Origin: DATLLN01 sp963720885
Lineage (GTDB): Bacteria; Actinomycetota; Thermoleophilia; Gaiellales; JAICJC01
Length of the DNA stretch: 64,000 nucleotides
Direction of reading: 5' to 3'
Assembly (NCBI GenBank): GCA_963720885.1
Contig: CAVRGW010000005.1
Span: 1,240,001-1,304,000, forward strand
This document shows, piece by piece, positions 42,698 to 51,149 of the stretch. Every line of letters starts with the position of its first letter. The first letter of the stretch is position 1. Under the pieces are notes generated by a model. That model was not told the origin of the DNA and ran no database searches. It was given only the letters and a program-made list of their open reading frames with translations. Both the position numbers and the translations under genes were made by a program.

Positions 42698-43285
42698 ATG
42701 TCCCAACCCGTCCTCCGCACACCCAGGCTGCTGCTCGTGCCGCTCGCGGATCGCCATCTCGATCTCGAGGTCGAGCTCGACTCCGACCCGGAGGTGCTGC
42801 GCTACCTCTCGGGGCGCGCCCGCACATCGGATGAGGTCGTCGAGAGCCATGCCCGGCGGATGGCCCACGGCCGCCAGGTGCCGGGGCTCGGCTACTGGAT
42901 CGTGTTCAGGCCGCGGACGGAACAGCCCGGGAACTTCGTGGGGCTGATGATGCTCCCTCCCGCCCACGGCCCCGATCAGCCCGACGATCCCAGCGTGGCC
43001 GATCTGGGCTACCGGATCCTCCGCCGGTACTGGCGTCAGGGGATCGCGACGGAGGCCTCGCGCGCCCTGCTGCGGCACGCGTTCACCACGGTCGGCATCC
43101 GCCGGGTGATCGCCCAGACGATGGCCGTGAATACAGCGTCCCGCGGCGTGATGACGGCCCTCGGAATGTCGTACGTGCGCACCTACTTCCCCGAGTGGGA
43201 CGAGCCCCTCGCCGGAGCCGAGCAGGGCGAGGTGGAGTACGAGATCACTCTGGCCGACTGGCGAAGGCAGACGGGGTCGCGCTGA
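42698..43285 (+). CDS. GNAT family N-acetyltransferase
   Basis: 195 residues from ATG 42698. RimJ/RimL-type acetyltransferase: TPRLLLVPLADRHLDLEVEL at the start, then DLGYRILRRYWRQGIATEAS (acetyl-CoA-binding Q/R-x-x-G-x-A) and NTASRGVMTALGMSYVRTYF. It would transfer an acetyl group from acetyl-CoA to an amine, with unknown substrate. It marks the end of the flagellar island; no FliA promoter precedes it. Confidence 0.85.
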   Translation: MSQPVLRTPRLLLVPLADRHLDLEVELDSDPEVLRYLSGRARTSDEVVESHARRMAHGRQVPGLGYWIVFRPRTEQPGNFVGLMMLPPAHGPDQPDDPSVADLGYRILRRYWRQGIATEASRALLRHAFTTVGIRRVIAQTMAVNTASRGVMTALGMSYVRTYFPEWDEPLAGAEQGEVEYEITLADWRRQTGSR

Positions 43286-43310
43286 CCAAGGCTCCGTTAG
43301 GGTTTCCGGC

Positions 43311-44756
43311 ATGACAGAAACCAACAGACTGGTCACCCTGATCGCCGGCGACGGCATCGGGCCCGAGGTGGCAACGTCCGCCCGCCGCATCGTCGACGCG
43401 ACCGGCGCTCCCATCGAGTGGGAGCTGCACGAGGCCGGCGCCGAGGTGTTCAAGAAGGGCCTGCCCACCGGCGTCCCGCAGGACACCATCGATTCCATCA
43501 GCCGCTCCCGCGTCGTCCTCAAGGGCCCGCTGGAGACGCCCGTCGGCTTCGGCGAGAAGAGCGCCAACGTCACCCTCCGCAAGCTGTTCGAGACCTACGC
43601 CAACATCCGCCCGGCGCGCGAGCTGCCGGGCGTCGTCACGCCCTACTCCGGCCGCGGCATCGACCTCGTCGTCGTCCGCGAGAACATCGAGGATCTGTAC
43701 GCCGGCATCGAGCACATGCAGACGCCGGGCGTCGCCCAGTGCCTGAAGCTGATCTCCCGCAAGGGCTGCGAGAAGATCGTGCGGCTGGCGTTCGAGTTCG
43801 CCCGTGCGGAGGGGCGTGGCAGCGTCGCCTGCGCGACCAAGGCCAACATCATGAAGCTCACCGAGGGGCTGATGAAGCGCACCTTCGAGGAGATCGCCCC
43901 CGAGTACCCGGACATCGAGTCGTGGCACGTGATCGTCGACAACTGCGCGCACCAGCTGGTCAAGCGCCCCGAGCAGTACGACGTAATCGTCACCACCAAC
44001 ATGAACGGCGACATCCTCAGCGACCTCACCTCCGGCCTGATCGGCGGCCTCGGGTTCGCCTCGTCGGCGAACATCGGCAGCGAGGCTGCGATCTTCGAGG
44101 CCGTCCACGGCTCGGCGCCGAAGTACGCGGGCAAGGACGTGATCAACCCGACGGCCATGATCGGCGCCGCCGTGATGATGCTCCGGCACCTCGAGCTGTT
44201 CGACGAGGCGGCGCGGATCGAGAACGGCCTGCTGGCGACGCTCGAGGACGGCATCGTCACCCGGGACGTCGCGGGCGACGAGGGATCGGTCGGCACCGTT
44301 GCCTTCACCGACGCGATCATCGAGCGGCTCGACCGCCAGAGCCCCTCCTACCACGCCCGCGAGTTCCGGCCGATCAAGCTCCCCCAGGTCTCGAGCGCCG
44401 CCGCGCTGGTCATCGCGTCCAGCCGGCGGACGGTCGGCGCCGACGTGTTCGTCGAGTGGGACGGCGACGCCCAGGAGCTCGGGCGGCGGATCGAGTCCAC
44501 CGTCGAGGGGACGCCGCTGCAGCTGAAGATGATCGACAACCGCGGGACGCGCGTGTACCCGCCGACCGGCACGCCGACCGACTGCGTCGATGCCTGGCGC
44601 TGCCGGTTCATCACCCGCGACGGCGGCGAGCTGGCCGACGCCGACCTGCTCGAGCTGCTCGGCCGCCTGACCGCGCCGGCCGCGTTCACCCACGTCGAGA
44701 AGCTGCACGTGTTCGACGGCGAGGACGGATTCACGAAGGCACAGGGCGAGGACTAG
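43311..44756 (+). CDS. icd: Isocitrate dehydrogenase, long Thermus/Rickettsia-like form
   Basis: 481 residues. It converts isocitrate to 2-oxoglutarate in the TCA cycle. Motifs are TLIAGDGIGPEVATSARRIV, KGPLETPVGFGEKSANVTLR (substrate phosphate/carboxylate contacts), VVRENIEDLYAGIEH, TNMNGDILSDLTSGLIGGLG and AVHGSAPKYAGKDVINPTAM. About 140 extra C-terminal residues form the added domain of the Thermus-type enzymes. NADP or NAD preference cannot be fixed by eye. Single gene, not linked to the flagellar genes. Confidence 0.88.
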   Translation: MTETNRLVTLIAGDGIGPEVATSARRIVDATGAPIEWELHEAGAEVFKKGLPTGVPQDTIDSISRSRVVLKGPLETPVGFGEKSANVTLRKLFETYANIRPARELPGVVTPYSGRGIDLVVVRENIEDLYAGIEHMQTPGVAQCLKLISRKGCEKIVRLAFEFARAEGRGSVACATKANIMKLTEGLMKRTFEEIAPEYPDIESWHVIVDNCAHQLVKRPEQYDVIVTTNMNGDILSDLTSGLIGGLGFASSANIGSEAAIFEAVHGSAPKYAGKDVINPTAMIGAAVMMLRHLELFDEAARIENGLLATLEDGIVTRDVAGDEGSVGTVAFTDAIIERLDRQSPSYHAREFRPIKLPQVSSAAALVIASSRRTVGADVFVEWDGDAQELGRRIESTVEGTPLQLKMIDNRGTRVYPPTGTPTDCVDAWRCRFITRDGGELADADLLELLGRLTAPAAFTHVEKLHVFDGEDGFTKAQGED

Positions 44757-44757
44757 C

Positions 44758-45159
44758 TTGACGGACGAGGTGCTCGCGTCCGACCGCGACCGGGAGCAGG
44801 TGGCGGAGGCGCTCCGCGACGCGACCGCCGAGGGCCGGCTGTCGGTCGACGAGCTGTCGGAACGGCTCGATCAGGCATACGGCGCGCGCACGCGCGCCGA
44901 GCTCGACCGCGCCGTGGTCGGGCTGCCGACACGGCCGGCGCCGACGGGCGACGAGGGCTACCCGGTGTGGGCGGTGGTCGGCGCGGTGGCCGGCACGGTG
45001 CTCGTGCCGGTCGGCTCGCTGGTCGCATTCGTGTCCGGGCTGGTGCTGCTGCGCACCGAGCAGGTGCCCGAACGCCGGCTGCAGCTCAAGCTGTGGGTGG
45101 CGGGCGCGGTGGTCTGGCAGGCGATCAGCCTGGCGATCGCGCTGATCTTCCTGCGCTAG
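44758..45159 (+). CDS. DUF1707 domain membrane protein
   Basis: 133 residues from TTG 44758, one base after the isocitrate dehydrogenase stop. The N-terminal DUF1707 domain (LASDRDREQVAEALRDATAE, GRLSVDELSERLDQAYGART, ELDRAVVGLP) is a common actinobacterial module. Two membrane helices follow (VWAVVGAVAGTVLVPVGSLV and VAGAVVWQAISLAIALIFL). Function unknown. Confidence 0.8.
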   Translation: MTDEVLASDRDREQVAEALRDATAEGRLSVDELSERLDQAYGARTRAELDRAVVGLPTRPAPTGDEGYPVWAVVGAVAGTVLVPVGSLVAFVSGLVLLRTEQVPERRLQLKLWVAGAVVWQAISLAIALIFLR

Positions 45160-45306
45160 GACGTTGCGCGGGTGGGGCGGGCGTGGTTGCCCACCCCACT
45201 CCGCCTCTGGGTACCCGGGCTGTCCCGGAGTGGAGCCGTTTGCCCAAGTGCGGCACACCGGTCGCGCCGAGCACCACGTCAACCGTACGAGCACGTTACG
45301 ATCGCG

Positions 45307-46941
45307 TCAAACGGAGCCCAGCGTCGAGCGGAGTCCGCTGAGACGGGTGGCGACCACCGACTCGGCGGCCTCGCGGCTCGGCGCATGGCCCGTGACCGCC
45401 GCGATGAACGTGTCGCGGTCGAGCGCCAGGAGCTCGGAGGGCTCGACCGCCACCACCGTTGCCGTGCGAGGCACGTCGCGCAGCAGCGCGATCTCGCCGA
45501 ACGACTCGCCCCGGCCGAGCGTGACGCGGGCCTCCTGCACCTCCACCGAACCGCTCGCCACCACGTAGAAGCGGTCGCCCTCAGTGCCTCGGGTGATCAC
45601 CGGGTCTCCGGCGGCCACGGCGACCCGTTCGACGGACGAGACGAGGCTCTCCAGCACCGGCTCCGGTAGCACCGCGAGCATCGGCACTCCCCGCAGCAGC
45701 TCGGCCAACTCGGCCGGTGGCCGCGACGCCCGGTCGATCGCACGCAGCCGCCGCCACGCAAGCCCGGTCGCTGCGGGCAGCACCAACCCCGTCGCCACCA
45801 GCGCGCCCTCTGCACCGAACCCCGAGACCAGCACCGGCGCGAGCACGCCACCCAGCCCGATCGTCCCGACGAACACGCTCTCCAGCACACCGAACGCGCG
45901 GGCCAGCACGTCCTCGGGGACGGCGCGCTGCAGCAGCGTCAGCGCGGAGACGTCGACCAGCGTATTACCGACGCCGACGATCGCGAGCGCGACGATCGCG
46001 CCCAGCTGTGTCGACCAGCCGGCGATCAGTACGATGGGGAGCCCCCAGAGCAGCATGCCGACGGCGAACGTGGCGGCCAGCCGCGATCCGCGGGCCAGCG
46101 GCAGCACGACGGCCGCGCCGACCAGCCCGCCGACCCCCATCACCGCGAACAGTGTGCCGACACCGCCCTGCCCCATCCCTGCCAGATCGAGAGCGATGAC
46201 GACGATCAGCACGTCGAGCGCACCGGCGACCAGCGTCTGCAGTCCGTACAGCCCGACCAGCAGGGTGATGGGGCCACCGGATCCGATGGCCCGGAACCCG
46301 GCCGACACCTCGCCGGTGATCGACTCCGGCTCCCCCGTGTCGCGCGGCTCACGAGCCGGTTCCTGGATGCGCCAGACCATTGCCGCCGACCACGCGAAGG
46401 CGGCGGCGGTGAAGGCGAAGCCCAGCGCCGGCCCGCCGATCGCAACCAGCACGCCGCCGATCGCCGGGCCGGCGAACGACCCGACGCTCTCGATGGTGCT
46501 CGAGGTGGCGTTGGCCGCGGTCAGCTCGTCCGGCGAGCGTGCCAGGCCCGGCAGGATCGCCGCCTCGGCCGGGCTGAACGCCGCCGAGAACATGCCGCTG
46601 ATCCCCGCGAGGCCGTAGGCGATGGCGGGCGGGCCGTCGGAGGCGGCGATCAGCGCGATGACCGACATCAGGCCGACCCGGACGAGATCTGCTGTCAGCA
46701 TCACCTGCCGTCGCGGGCGGCGGTCGCTGATCACCGCGATGAAGGGAGCGGTCAGCGCCGCCGGCAGCATCCGGCAGAGCATCGCGATGCCGACCGCCGT
46801 CGCGCCGCCCGCGTCGAACGCGTAGATCGCCAGCGCCACGGCGAAGCCCCAGGCGCCGGCGAACGATCCGACCGCGGCCAGTTCCAGCCGGCGGAGGCCG
46901 GGATTTGCGAAGACCGACCGGAGCGCGCGGACCGACTCCAT
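45307..46941 (-). CDS. MFS transporter fused to a cyclic-nucleotide-binding domain
   Basis: 544 residues. Residues 1-400 form a major-facilitator fold of about 12 helices, with the loop 2-3 motif ISDRRPRRQVML. Residues about 415-530 are a CNMP-type domain: MLAVLPEPVLESLVSSVERV, PVITRGTEGDRFYVVASGSV, then LGRGESFGEIALLRDVPRTA, the phosphate-binding cassette pattern G-E-I-A-L-L-R-x-x-P-R-T-A. This predicts transport gated by cAMP, cGMP or a related ligand. It faces the DUF1707 gene; the 147-base gap between them contains only weak inverted repeats. Confidence 0.88.
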   Translation of the reverse strand: MESVRALRSVFANPGLRRLELAAVGSFAGAWGFAVALAIYAFDAGGATAVGIAMLCRMLPAALTAPFIAVISDRRPRRQVMLTADLVRVGLMSVIALIAASDGPPAIAYGLAGISGMFSAAFSPAEAAILPGLARSPDELTAANATSSTIESVGSFAGPAIGGVLVAIGGPALGFAFTAAAFAWSAAMVWRIQEPAREPRDTGEPESITGEVSAGFRAIGSGGPITLLVGLYGLQTLVAGALDVLIVVIALDLAGMGQGGVGTLFAVMGVGGLVGAAVVLPLARGSRLAATFAVGMLLWGLPIVLIAGWSTQLGAIVALAIVGVGNTLVDVSALTLLQRAVPEDVLARAFGVLESVFVGTIGLGGVLAPVLVSGFGAEGALVATGLVLPAATGLAWRRLRAIDRASRPPAELAELLRGVPMLAVLPEPVLESLVSSVERVAVAAGDPVITRGTEGDRFYVVASGSVEVQEARVTLGRGESFGEIALLRDVPRTATVVAVEPSELLALDRDTFIAAVTGHAPSREAAESVVATRLSGLRSTLGSV

Positions 46942-47037
46942 CAGGTGGCAACCGTTGCAATTTGCATCCGGCGTGGGAAGATACCGGCGACGGCAGCCGT
47001 CTGGTTAGCGAATCAACTCTCGAGAGAGGAGACGGTC

Positions 47038-47199
47038 ATGGAGGAGCAGGAGCGGGACAAGCATAAGCGTGCCGACGAGGAGCAGGACGTCGAGGCGCAC
47101 CGGGCCAAGGCCCGGCCACGTTCCGAGGACGAGCGCGACGAGGGCAAGTCGGACGACACGCCCGACGTCGAAGCGCATCGCGCGGCCGTGCGCCGCTAG
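47038..47199 (+). CDS. Small charged protein with DVEAHR repeats
   Basis: 53 residues, more than half charged. Two copies of DVEAHRA are followed by basic residues (DVEAHRAKARPR and DVEAHRAAVRR). The ATG follows GAGAGGAGAC. No hydrophobic segment. The family is not named to my knowledge, though tandem DVEAH-type motifs suggest a short linear binding motif used twice. A strong terminator follows immediately. Its high charge and good ribosome binding site suggest an abundant stress-type protein; this is inference. Confidence 0.6.
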   Translation: MEEQERDKHKRADEEQDVEAHRAKARPRSEDERDEGKSDDTPDVEAHRAAVRR

Positions 47200-47206
47200 A
47201 ACTCGC

Positions 47207-47240
47207 AGCTAGGCCGGGGCCCTCGGGTCCCGGCCTAGCT
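47207..47240. terminator. Bidirectional terminator
   Basis: AGCTAGGCCGGG pairs with CCCGGCCTAGCT, and the inner CCC/GGG extends the stem. The hairpin lies between the DVEAHR gene (stop 47199) and the convergent GAF gene, whose stop codon lies within the hairpin. T-rich CTTTGG follows on the plus side. Confidence 0.8.
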
Positions 47241-47867
47241 TTGGTCCAGGAGTTCCGTCAGCGCGGCGACCATCCGGTCGGCCGCCTCTCGCTGCGGTCC
47301 GTCCAGCGCATCGACGACCGCCGCCAGGGAGGCGACGGCGGACGCCTCGCCACCCATGGCGGCCGCAGCCCGGCGGTTGCGCATGATCAGGTCGAGCGCG
47401 ATGGCGGCCTGGTTGGCGAACAGGCCGAGCATGTCGAGGTCGGCGGCCGTCACCCGCCGCGACGCCGGCGGGTCGAGCACCTCGATCACGCCCACCGAGC
47501 GCTCGCCGTGCAGCAGCGGGCAGGCCAGTAGCTTGCCGGGCAGGTACCCGGTGGAGGCCGCCACGTCGGACGCGAACCGCTTGTCGCTCGCCGGATCCTC
47601 GATCGCGATCGGCTGCCGGGTGACCAGCACCCAGCCGGCGATGCCCCGGCTCGACGGAAACCGGTTCCCGACCAGGCTGGTCTCGCCGTGTCCGGCGACG
47701 GCCTCGAACACCAGCTCGTCGGTGGCCTCGTCGAGCAGAAAGATCGAGGCGGCCCGCGCAGCGAAGATCGCCCGCGCCACCTCGACCACCGACTGCAGCA
47801 GCTCCCGGTGGGCCCCTTCCGATCCCACCATTCCCGCCGCCACCGCCGCCCGCAGGTCGTCAGCCAT
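47235..47867 (-). CDS. GAF domain protein
   Basis: 210 residues. One GAF domain, residues about 20-165: ASIFLLDEATDELVFEAVAG, then FPSSRGIAGWVLVTRQPIAI, ASDKRFASDVAASTGYLPGK and LACPLLHGERSVGVIEVLDP, with a C-terminal helix pair. GAF domains bind small molecules or redox cofactors; no heme-specific residue is obvious. There is no output domain, so it probably acts on a partner. It overlaps the upstream subtilase by eight bases and is last in the ECF sigma operon. Confidence 0.88.
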   Translation of the reverse strand: MADDLRAAVAAGMVGSEGAHRELLQSVVEVARAIFAARAASIFLLDEATDELVFEAVAGHGETSLVGNRFPSSRGIAGWVLVTRQPIAIEDPASDKRFASDVAASTGYLPGKLLACPLLHGERSVGVIEVLDPPASRRVTAADLDMLGLFANQAAIALDLIMRNRRAAAAMGGEASAVASLAAVVDALDGPQREAADRMVAALTELLDQS

Positions 47868-48684
47868 CGTTCCCTCCCGTCGAAGCGATCTGTGCCAGCA
47901 CGCTCTTCAGCTCGAATGTGGTCAGCTCGGGATGCTTCGCCAGGATCAGCGCGCACATGCCGGCGATGTGCGGCGCTGCGAAGCTGTTCCCCGTCGCCCG
48001 GATCACGCCCTCGCCCGGCCAGGCGACCTCGACGTCCACACCGCGCGCGAAGAACTCGACCGGCGGATCGGCGTTGACGTAGAACTCGCGTTCCCCGTCG
48101 CCGTCGTGGCTGCCCACCGAGATCACGGACGCGAACCGCCAGGGATAGCTGTTCACCGGCATGTTGTGGGCCGAGGCAATCAGCACCGTGCGCTGGAAGT
48201 AGGCCCGGTCGGCCAGCTCGTGCAACCTGCCGACGAACTCGCTCTTGGTCGTGGACAGGCTGAGGTTGACCACCCGCGCGCCCGACTCGATCGCCCACTC
48301 CAGCCCGTCCAGCAGGGCATCGCCGCTGCCGGTGTATCCCGGGCCGAGCACGCGGACGCTGTACAGATCACAGCCGGGCGCGAGCGCACGGATGATCCCG
48401 GCGCACGCCGTCCCGTGTCCGCAGACGTCGCCCTCCTCGTCGTCGATGATCGACTCGGCGTCATCGTCGACCGCCACCGCGCGCTGGATACCGCCGACAG
48501 CCGGATGCTCGCCGTCGACCCCGCTGTCCACCACGGCGACGGCGACCCCCACGCCTGTCGAGGCGCCCCACGCCCACTCGCGGTCGATCCGCTCCGACCA
48601 CCACGCCGGGCGCACCGCGTGCGCCGCGCCGCCGGTGGGCAGGCTCCAGGCCGGCAGCTCCTCGTCGTGTCCGGTCTCGCTCAC
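47860..48684 (-). CDS. Cytoplasmic subtilisin-like serine peptidase (S8)
   Basis: 274 residues, start GTG 48684 (overlaps the previous stop by GTGA). The catalytic triad is complete: Asp53 in VAVVDSGVDG, His90 in CGHGTACAG, Ser234 in TGNSFAAPHIAG; the oxyanion Asn174 lies in SAHNMP. It has no signal peptide and no inhibitor propeptide, so it is likely active in the cytoplasm and controlled otherwise. Operon with an ECF sigma factor, an 88-residue protein and a GAF protein suggests regulated proteolysis in signalling. Confidence 0.9.
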   Translation of the reverse strand: MSETGHDEELPAWSLPTGGAAHAVRPAWWSERIDREWAWGASTGVGVAVAVVDSGVDGEHPAVGGIQRAVAVDDDAESIIDDEEGDVCGHGTACAGIIRALAPGCDLYSVRVLGPGYTGSGDALLDGLEWAIESGARVVNLSLSTTKSEFVGRLHELADRAYFQRTVLIASAHNMPVNSYPWRFASVISVGSHDGDGEREFYVNADPPVEFFARGVDVEVAWPGEGVIRATGNSFAAPHIAGMCALILAKHPELTTFELKSVLAQIASTGGNDG

Positions 48685-48947
48685 TGCCGGTCGGCGAGAC
48701 GGTGACGAACGGCTGCGCGCAGCGCGGGGTTCGGCTCGTGGCCGGCCCGGCGCAGCGCCGCCTCGAGATTGGCGACCAGCTCGGCATGGAACTCCGCGTC
48801 GGTCTCCGCGAGCGCCAGCACCTGGTCGGCGGCTCGGCGGAACGCGGGCATCTCGATCGCGGCCTGCTCCCAGCTCTCGGGCGCGGCGGGCAGCGCGGCG
48901 ATCAGGCGTCCCAGCATCCGTTCGTCCATCTCGTTGTCACCCATCAT
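48681..48947 (-). CDS. 88-residue helical protein coupled to an ECF sigma factor
   Basis: The sequence begins MMGDNEMDERMLGRLIAALP, then PAPESWEQAAIEMPAFRRAA, and two acidic/alanine-rich helices up to the C-terminus. No membrane segment or zinc-binding HxxxCxxC motif is present, so it is not a classical ZAS anti-sigma factor. It overlaps the sigma gene and the peptidase gene by four bases on each side, implying fixed stoichiometry. It could be a soluble anti-sigma factor or peptidase substrate/adaptor; this is inference. Confidence 0.65.
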   Translation of the reverse strand: MMGDNEMDERMLGRLIAALPAAPESWEQAAIEMPAFRRAADQVLALAETDAEFHAELVANLEAALRRAGHEPNPALRAAVRHRLADRQ

Positions 48948-49507
48948 GTCTCACCAGACGCCTGCGATGACCGCGATCTTCCTTCCATCAGCGCGCGCAG
49001 CCGGCTCAGACAGCGCGAGATCCGGCTGGCGATCGTGCCGGCCGGGATGCTGAGCGCATTGCCGATGACGGCGTAGCTCTCGTCGCGGCGGAAGAAGCGG
49101 TCGAGGATCTCCGCACAGTTCTCGGAAAGGTCGGCCATCATCCGGTCGACGTCCATCGCCAGCTCGACCCGCTCCAGCGCGTCGTCGGGGTCGGCCGCCT
49201 CCCACTCGTCCTCGGTGACCGGCGACCGCTTCGCGGAGCGCAGCCGATCGAGGCACAGCCGGCGGGTGACCTGGCCGATCCAGGCCCGCATCGATGCGTC
49301 GTCACGGATGTCGTTGAGGTGCTCGTAGACCCGGACGAACGCGTCCTGGAACACGTCCTCGGCGTCGGCCTCGCTGAGCCGGAAGCCCTGCTGGCAGATC
49401 GCGAACACGTAGCGCGAGTACATGCGCACGAGCTGCGCCCATGCGTCCTGATCCCCCGACCGGCATCTCGCGACGAGCGAGACCACGACCTCCGCTTCGG
49501 CCGACAT
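48944..49507 (-). CDS. ECF-type RNA polymerase sigma factor
   Basis: About 187 residues from ATG 49507 (MSAEAEVVVSLVARCRSGDQ). Region 2 is present: DAWAQLVRMYSRYVFAICQQ, AEDVFQDAFVRVYEHLNDI, MRAWIGQVTRRLCLDRLRS. Region 4 is present: LSENCAEILDRFFRRDESYA, VIGNALSIPAGTIASRISRC and a C-terminal recognition helix. Region 3 is absent, as in ECF factors. It heads the four-gene overlapped operon. Upstream in-frame codons to 49642 run into the neighbouring gene and are not used. Confidence 0.9.
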   Translation of the reverse strand: MSAEAEVVVSLVARCRSGDQDAWAQLVRMYSRYVFAICQQGFRLSEADAEDVFQDAFVRVYEHLNDIRDDASMRAWIGQVTRRLCLDRLRSAKRSPVTEDEWEAADPDDALERVELAMDVDRMMADLSENCAEILDRFFRRDESYAVIGNALSIPAGTIASRISRCLSRLRALMEGRSRSSQASGET

Positions 49508-49524
49508 GTCACAAAGCGTATCCG

Positions 49525-50097
49525 CTACTCGGACAGAGCGCGCGATGTCGACGCCCGAACCGACTCGATCATCAGGCGCAGCTCGCCGGTCGACCGGTCG
49601 TCGGGCGTCGTCGTCAGGTTGAGCTCGACGAGGTGCGCGCACGACCGGACGGCGGCATCGCAGAACAGTGCGGCGACCGTCGCATCGGCCCGGTGGGCGG
49701 GATCGCAGCCCGTCGACGTCTCGGCGGCCAGCTCCGCCGTGGTCTCGGCCTGCGTGGCGAGATCGACGAGCGCCTCGACCGCGGACCGCAGCCGCTCCTC
49801 GAGGATGCCCTCGCCGCTCTCGCCCGCGAGCGCCTCCATCGCAGCCACGTAGCTCAGCTCGACCGCCTCGCCGCAGCGCAGGACGCGGTCGCGCAGGTTG
49901 TCAGCTTGCGCCAGGACGCCTCCCGACCCGGCCCAGGTCGCCGCCGACCGGCTCGCCGCCTTGGCGATCAGCGACAGCGCGACCTCGACGACCAGCGCAA
50001 CGGCCGTGCCGGAGGCCGGCGTCACGTCGGGTTCGGCCAGCCGCTCGACCAGGTCGAACGTGGCGTCCGGTGCGGTGGCATCGTGACGACGGGCCAC
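49525..50097 (-). CDS. Cyclodeaminase/cyclohydrolase family protein (FTCD_C-like)
   Basis: 190 residues from GTG 50097, all helical. It resembles the formimidoyltetrahydrofolate cyclodeaminase fold: LAEPDVTPASGTAVALVVEV near the N-terminus (family pattern P-x-P-G-G-G-x-x-A, here degenerate), then a long DNLRDRVLRCGEAVELSYVA helix and CAHLVELNL. The glycine-rich loop is changed to PASGTA, so folate activity is uncertain. It precedes the ECF operon by 17 bases and could be co-transcribed. Confidence 0.65.
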   Translation of the reverse strand: MARRHDATAPDATFDLVERLAEPDVTPASGTAVALVVEVALSLIAKAASRSAATWAGSGGVLAQADNLRDRVLRCGEAVELSYVAAMEALAGESGEGILEERLRSAVEALVDLATQAETTAELAAETSTGCDPAHRADATVAALFCDAAVRSCAHLVELNLTTTPDDRSTGELRLMIESVRASTSRALSE

Positions 50098-50117
50098 TGT
50101 GCAACCCTACTGGACGG

Positions 50118-51149
50118 ATGTCTGCCCCGCTCTCCTTCGTCGAGCCGCCTCACCGGTCGCGTTTCCGTCGCGCGCTGCTCCGGCTGCTGATGGTTGCCGT
50201 GCTGCTGGGCGCCGTCGCCGCCGCCGGCGTGGTGCTGTACCAGGCGAGCGGGCACACGGCCCAGGCCGGGCCGGCGAGCACCGAGACGCTGGGCGCCGTC
50301 GTGCCGCCGGTGACCGAGCCGTTCGCCTCGCTCGGCGGGCAAGGGCATCCGAAGGCCGCGCGCCAGGAGAAGGCGGCTGCGCTGCCGCCCCTCGACGGGT
50401 CGCACGCGGCGGCCGCCAGGGTGAAGGGCGTCCACGTCCGCGGCGGGATCGTGATCGACGCGAAGACCGGGCGGGTGGTGTGGGCGCGGCGCCCGCACCT
50501 CGAGCTGCCGATCGCCAGCCTGACCAAGCTGATGACGGCGGTCGCGTTCGCGCCGCGGCCGAAGGAGCTGTCCCACATGATCACGGTCAGGAAAGCGTGG
50601 CTGGGGATCGGGCAGTCCAGCATCTACCTGAAGCCGAACCAGCACATCACCGAGGGCCAGCTCGTGCAGGGCCTGCTGATGGTCTCGGGCAACGACGCGG
50701 CGAACACGCTCGCCCACGTGCGCAGCGGGACGGTGCCGGCCTTCGTCCGCCGGATGAACGCCCGCGCCCGCGTGCTCGGCCTGCGCGACTCGGCGTTCTC
50801 GAATCCCTCGGGCCTCTACGACACCGGCAACCACTCGTCCGCCTGGGATCTCGCCGACCTCGGCCGGTACGTGCTGCGCGACCCCGTGCTGTCGCACGTC
50901 GTCAGCCGGCGCACCGCGCCCGCGCCGCGTCACCAGACCTGGGTCAACCACAACAAGCTGCTGTGGAACTACGCCGGCGCGCGCGGGCTGAAGACCGGGT
51001 ACACCGATCTCGCCGGCTCCTGCCTGGCGGCCGCCGCGACGCGCAAGGGGCGTACGCTGATCGCGATCGTGCTCCACGCCGACGGTGACGAGTTCACGAT
51101 GGCGGAGCGCTTGCTCGACTACGGCTTCACCCACGACCGCCGCGCCTAG
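50118..51149 (+). CDS. D-alanyl-D-alanine carboxypeptidase (penicillin-binding, S11)
   Basis: 343 residues. A membrane anchor or signal at residues about 18-41 (RALLRLLMVAVLLGAVAAAG) is followed by a 60-residue linker. The S11 peptidase domain has all three active-site motifs: SLTK at 134-137, SGN at 190-192, KTG at 292-294. It trims the terminal D-alanine of peptidoglycan stem peptides outside the membrane. ATG 50118 is 20 bases from the divergent cyclodeaminase-like gene. The 3' end meets the threonine ammonia-lyase gene tail to tail. Confidence 0.93.
   Translation: MSAPLSFVEPPHRSRFRRALLRLLMVAVLLGAVAAAGVVLYQASGHTAQAGPASTETLGAVVPPVTEPFASLGGQGHPKAARQEKAAALPPLDGSHAAAARVKGVHVRGGIVIDAKTGRVVWARRPHLELPIASLTKLMTAVAFAPRPKELSHMITVRKAWLGIGQSSIYLKPNQHITEGQLVQGLLMVSGNDAANTLAHVRSGTVPAFVRRMNARARVLGLRDSAFSNPSGLYDTGNHSSAWDLADLGRYVLRDPVLSHVVSRRTAPAPRHQTWVNHNKLLWNYAGARGLKTGYTDLAGSCLAAAATRKGRTLIAIVLHADGDEFTMAERLLDYGFTHDRRA

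Noticed and set aside
45170..45196. GGGTGGG/CCCACCC as a terminator between the DUF1707 and MFS genes
   Set aside because: Short stem with a long loop and no T-run; too weak to call.
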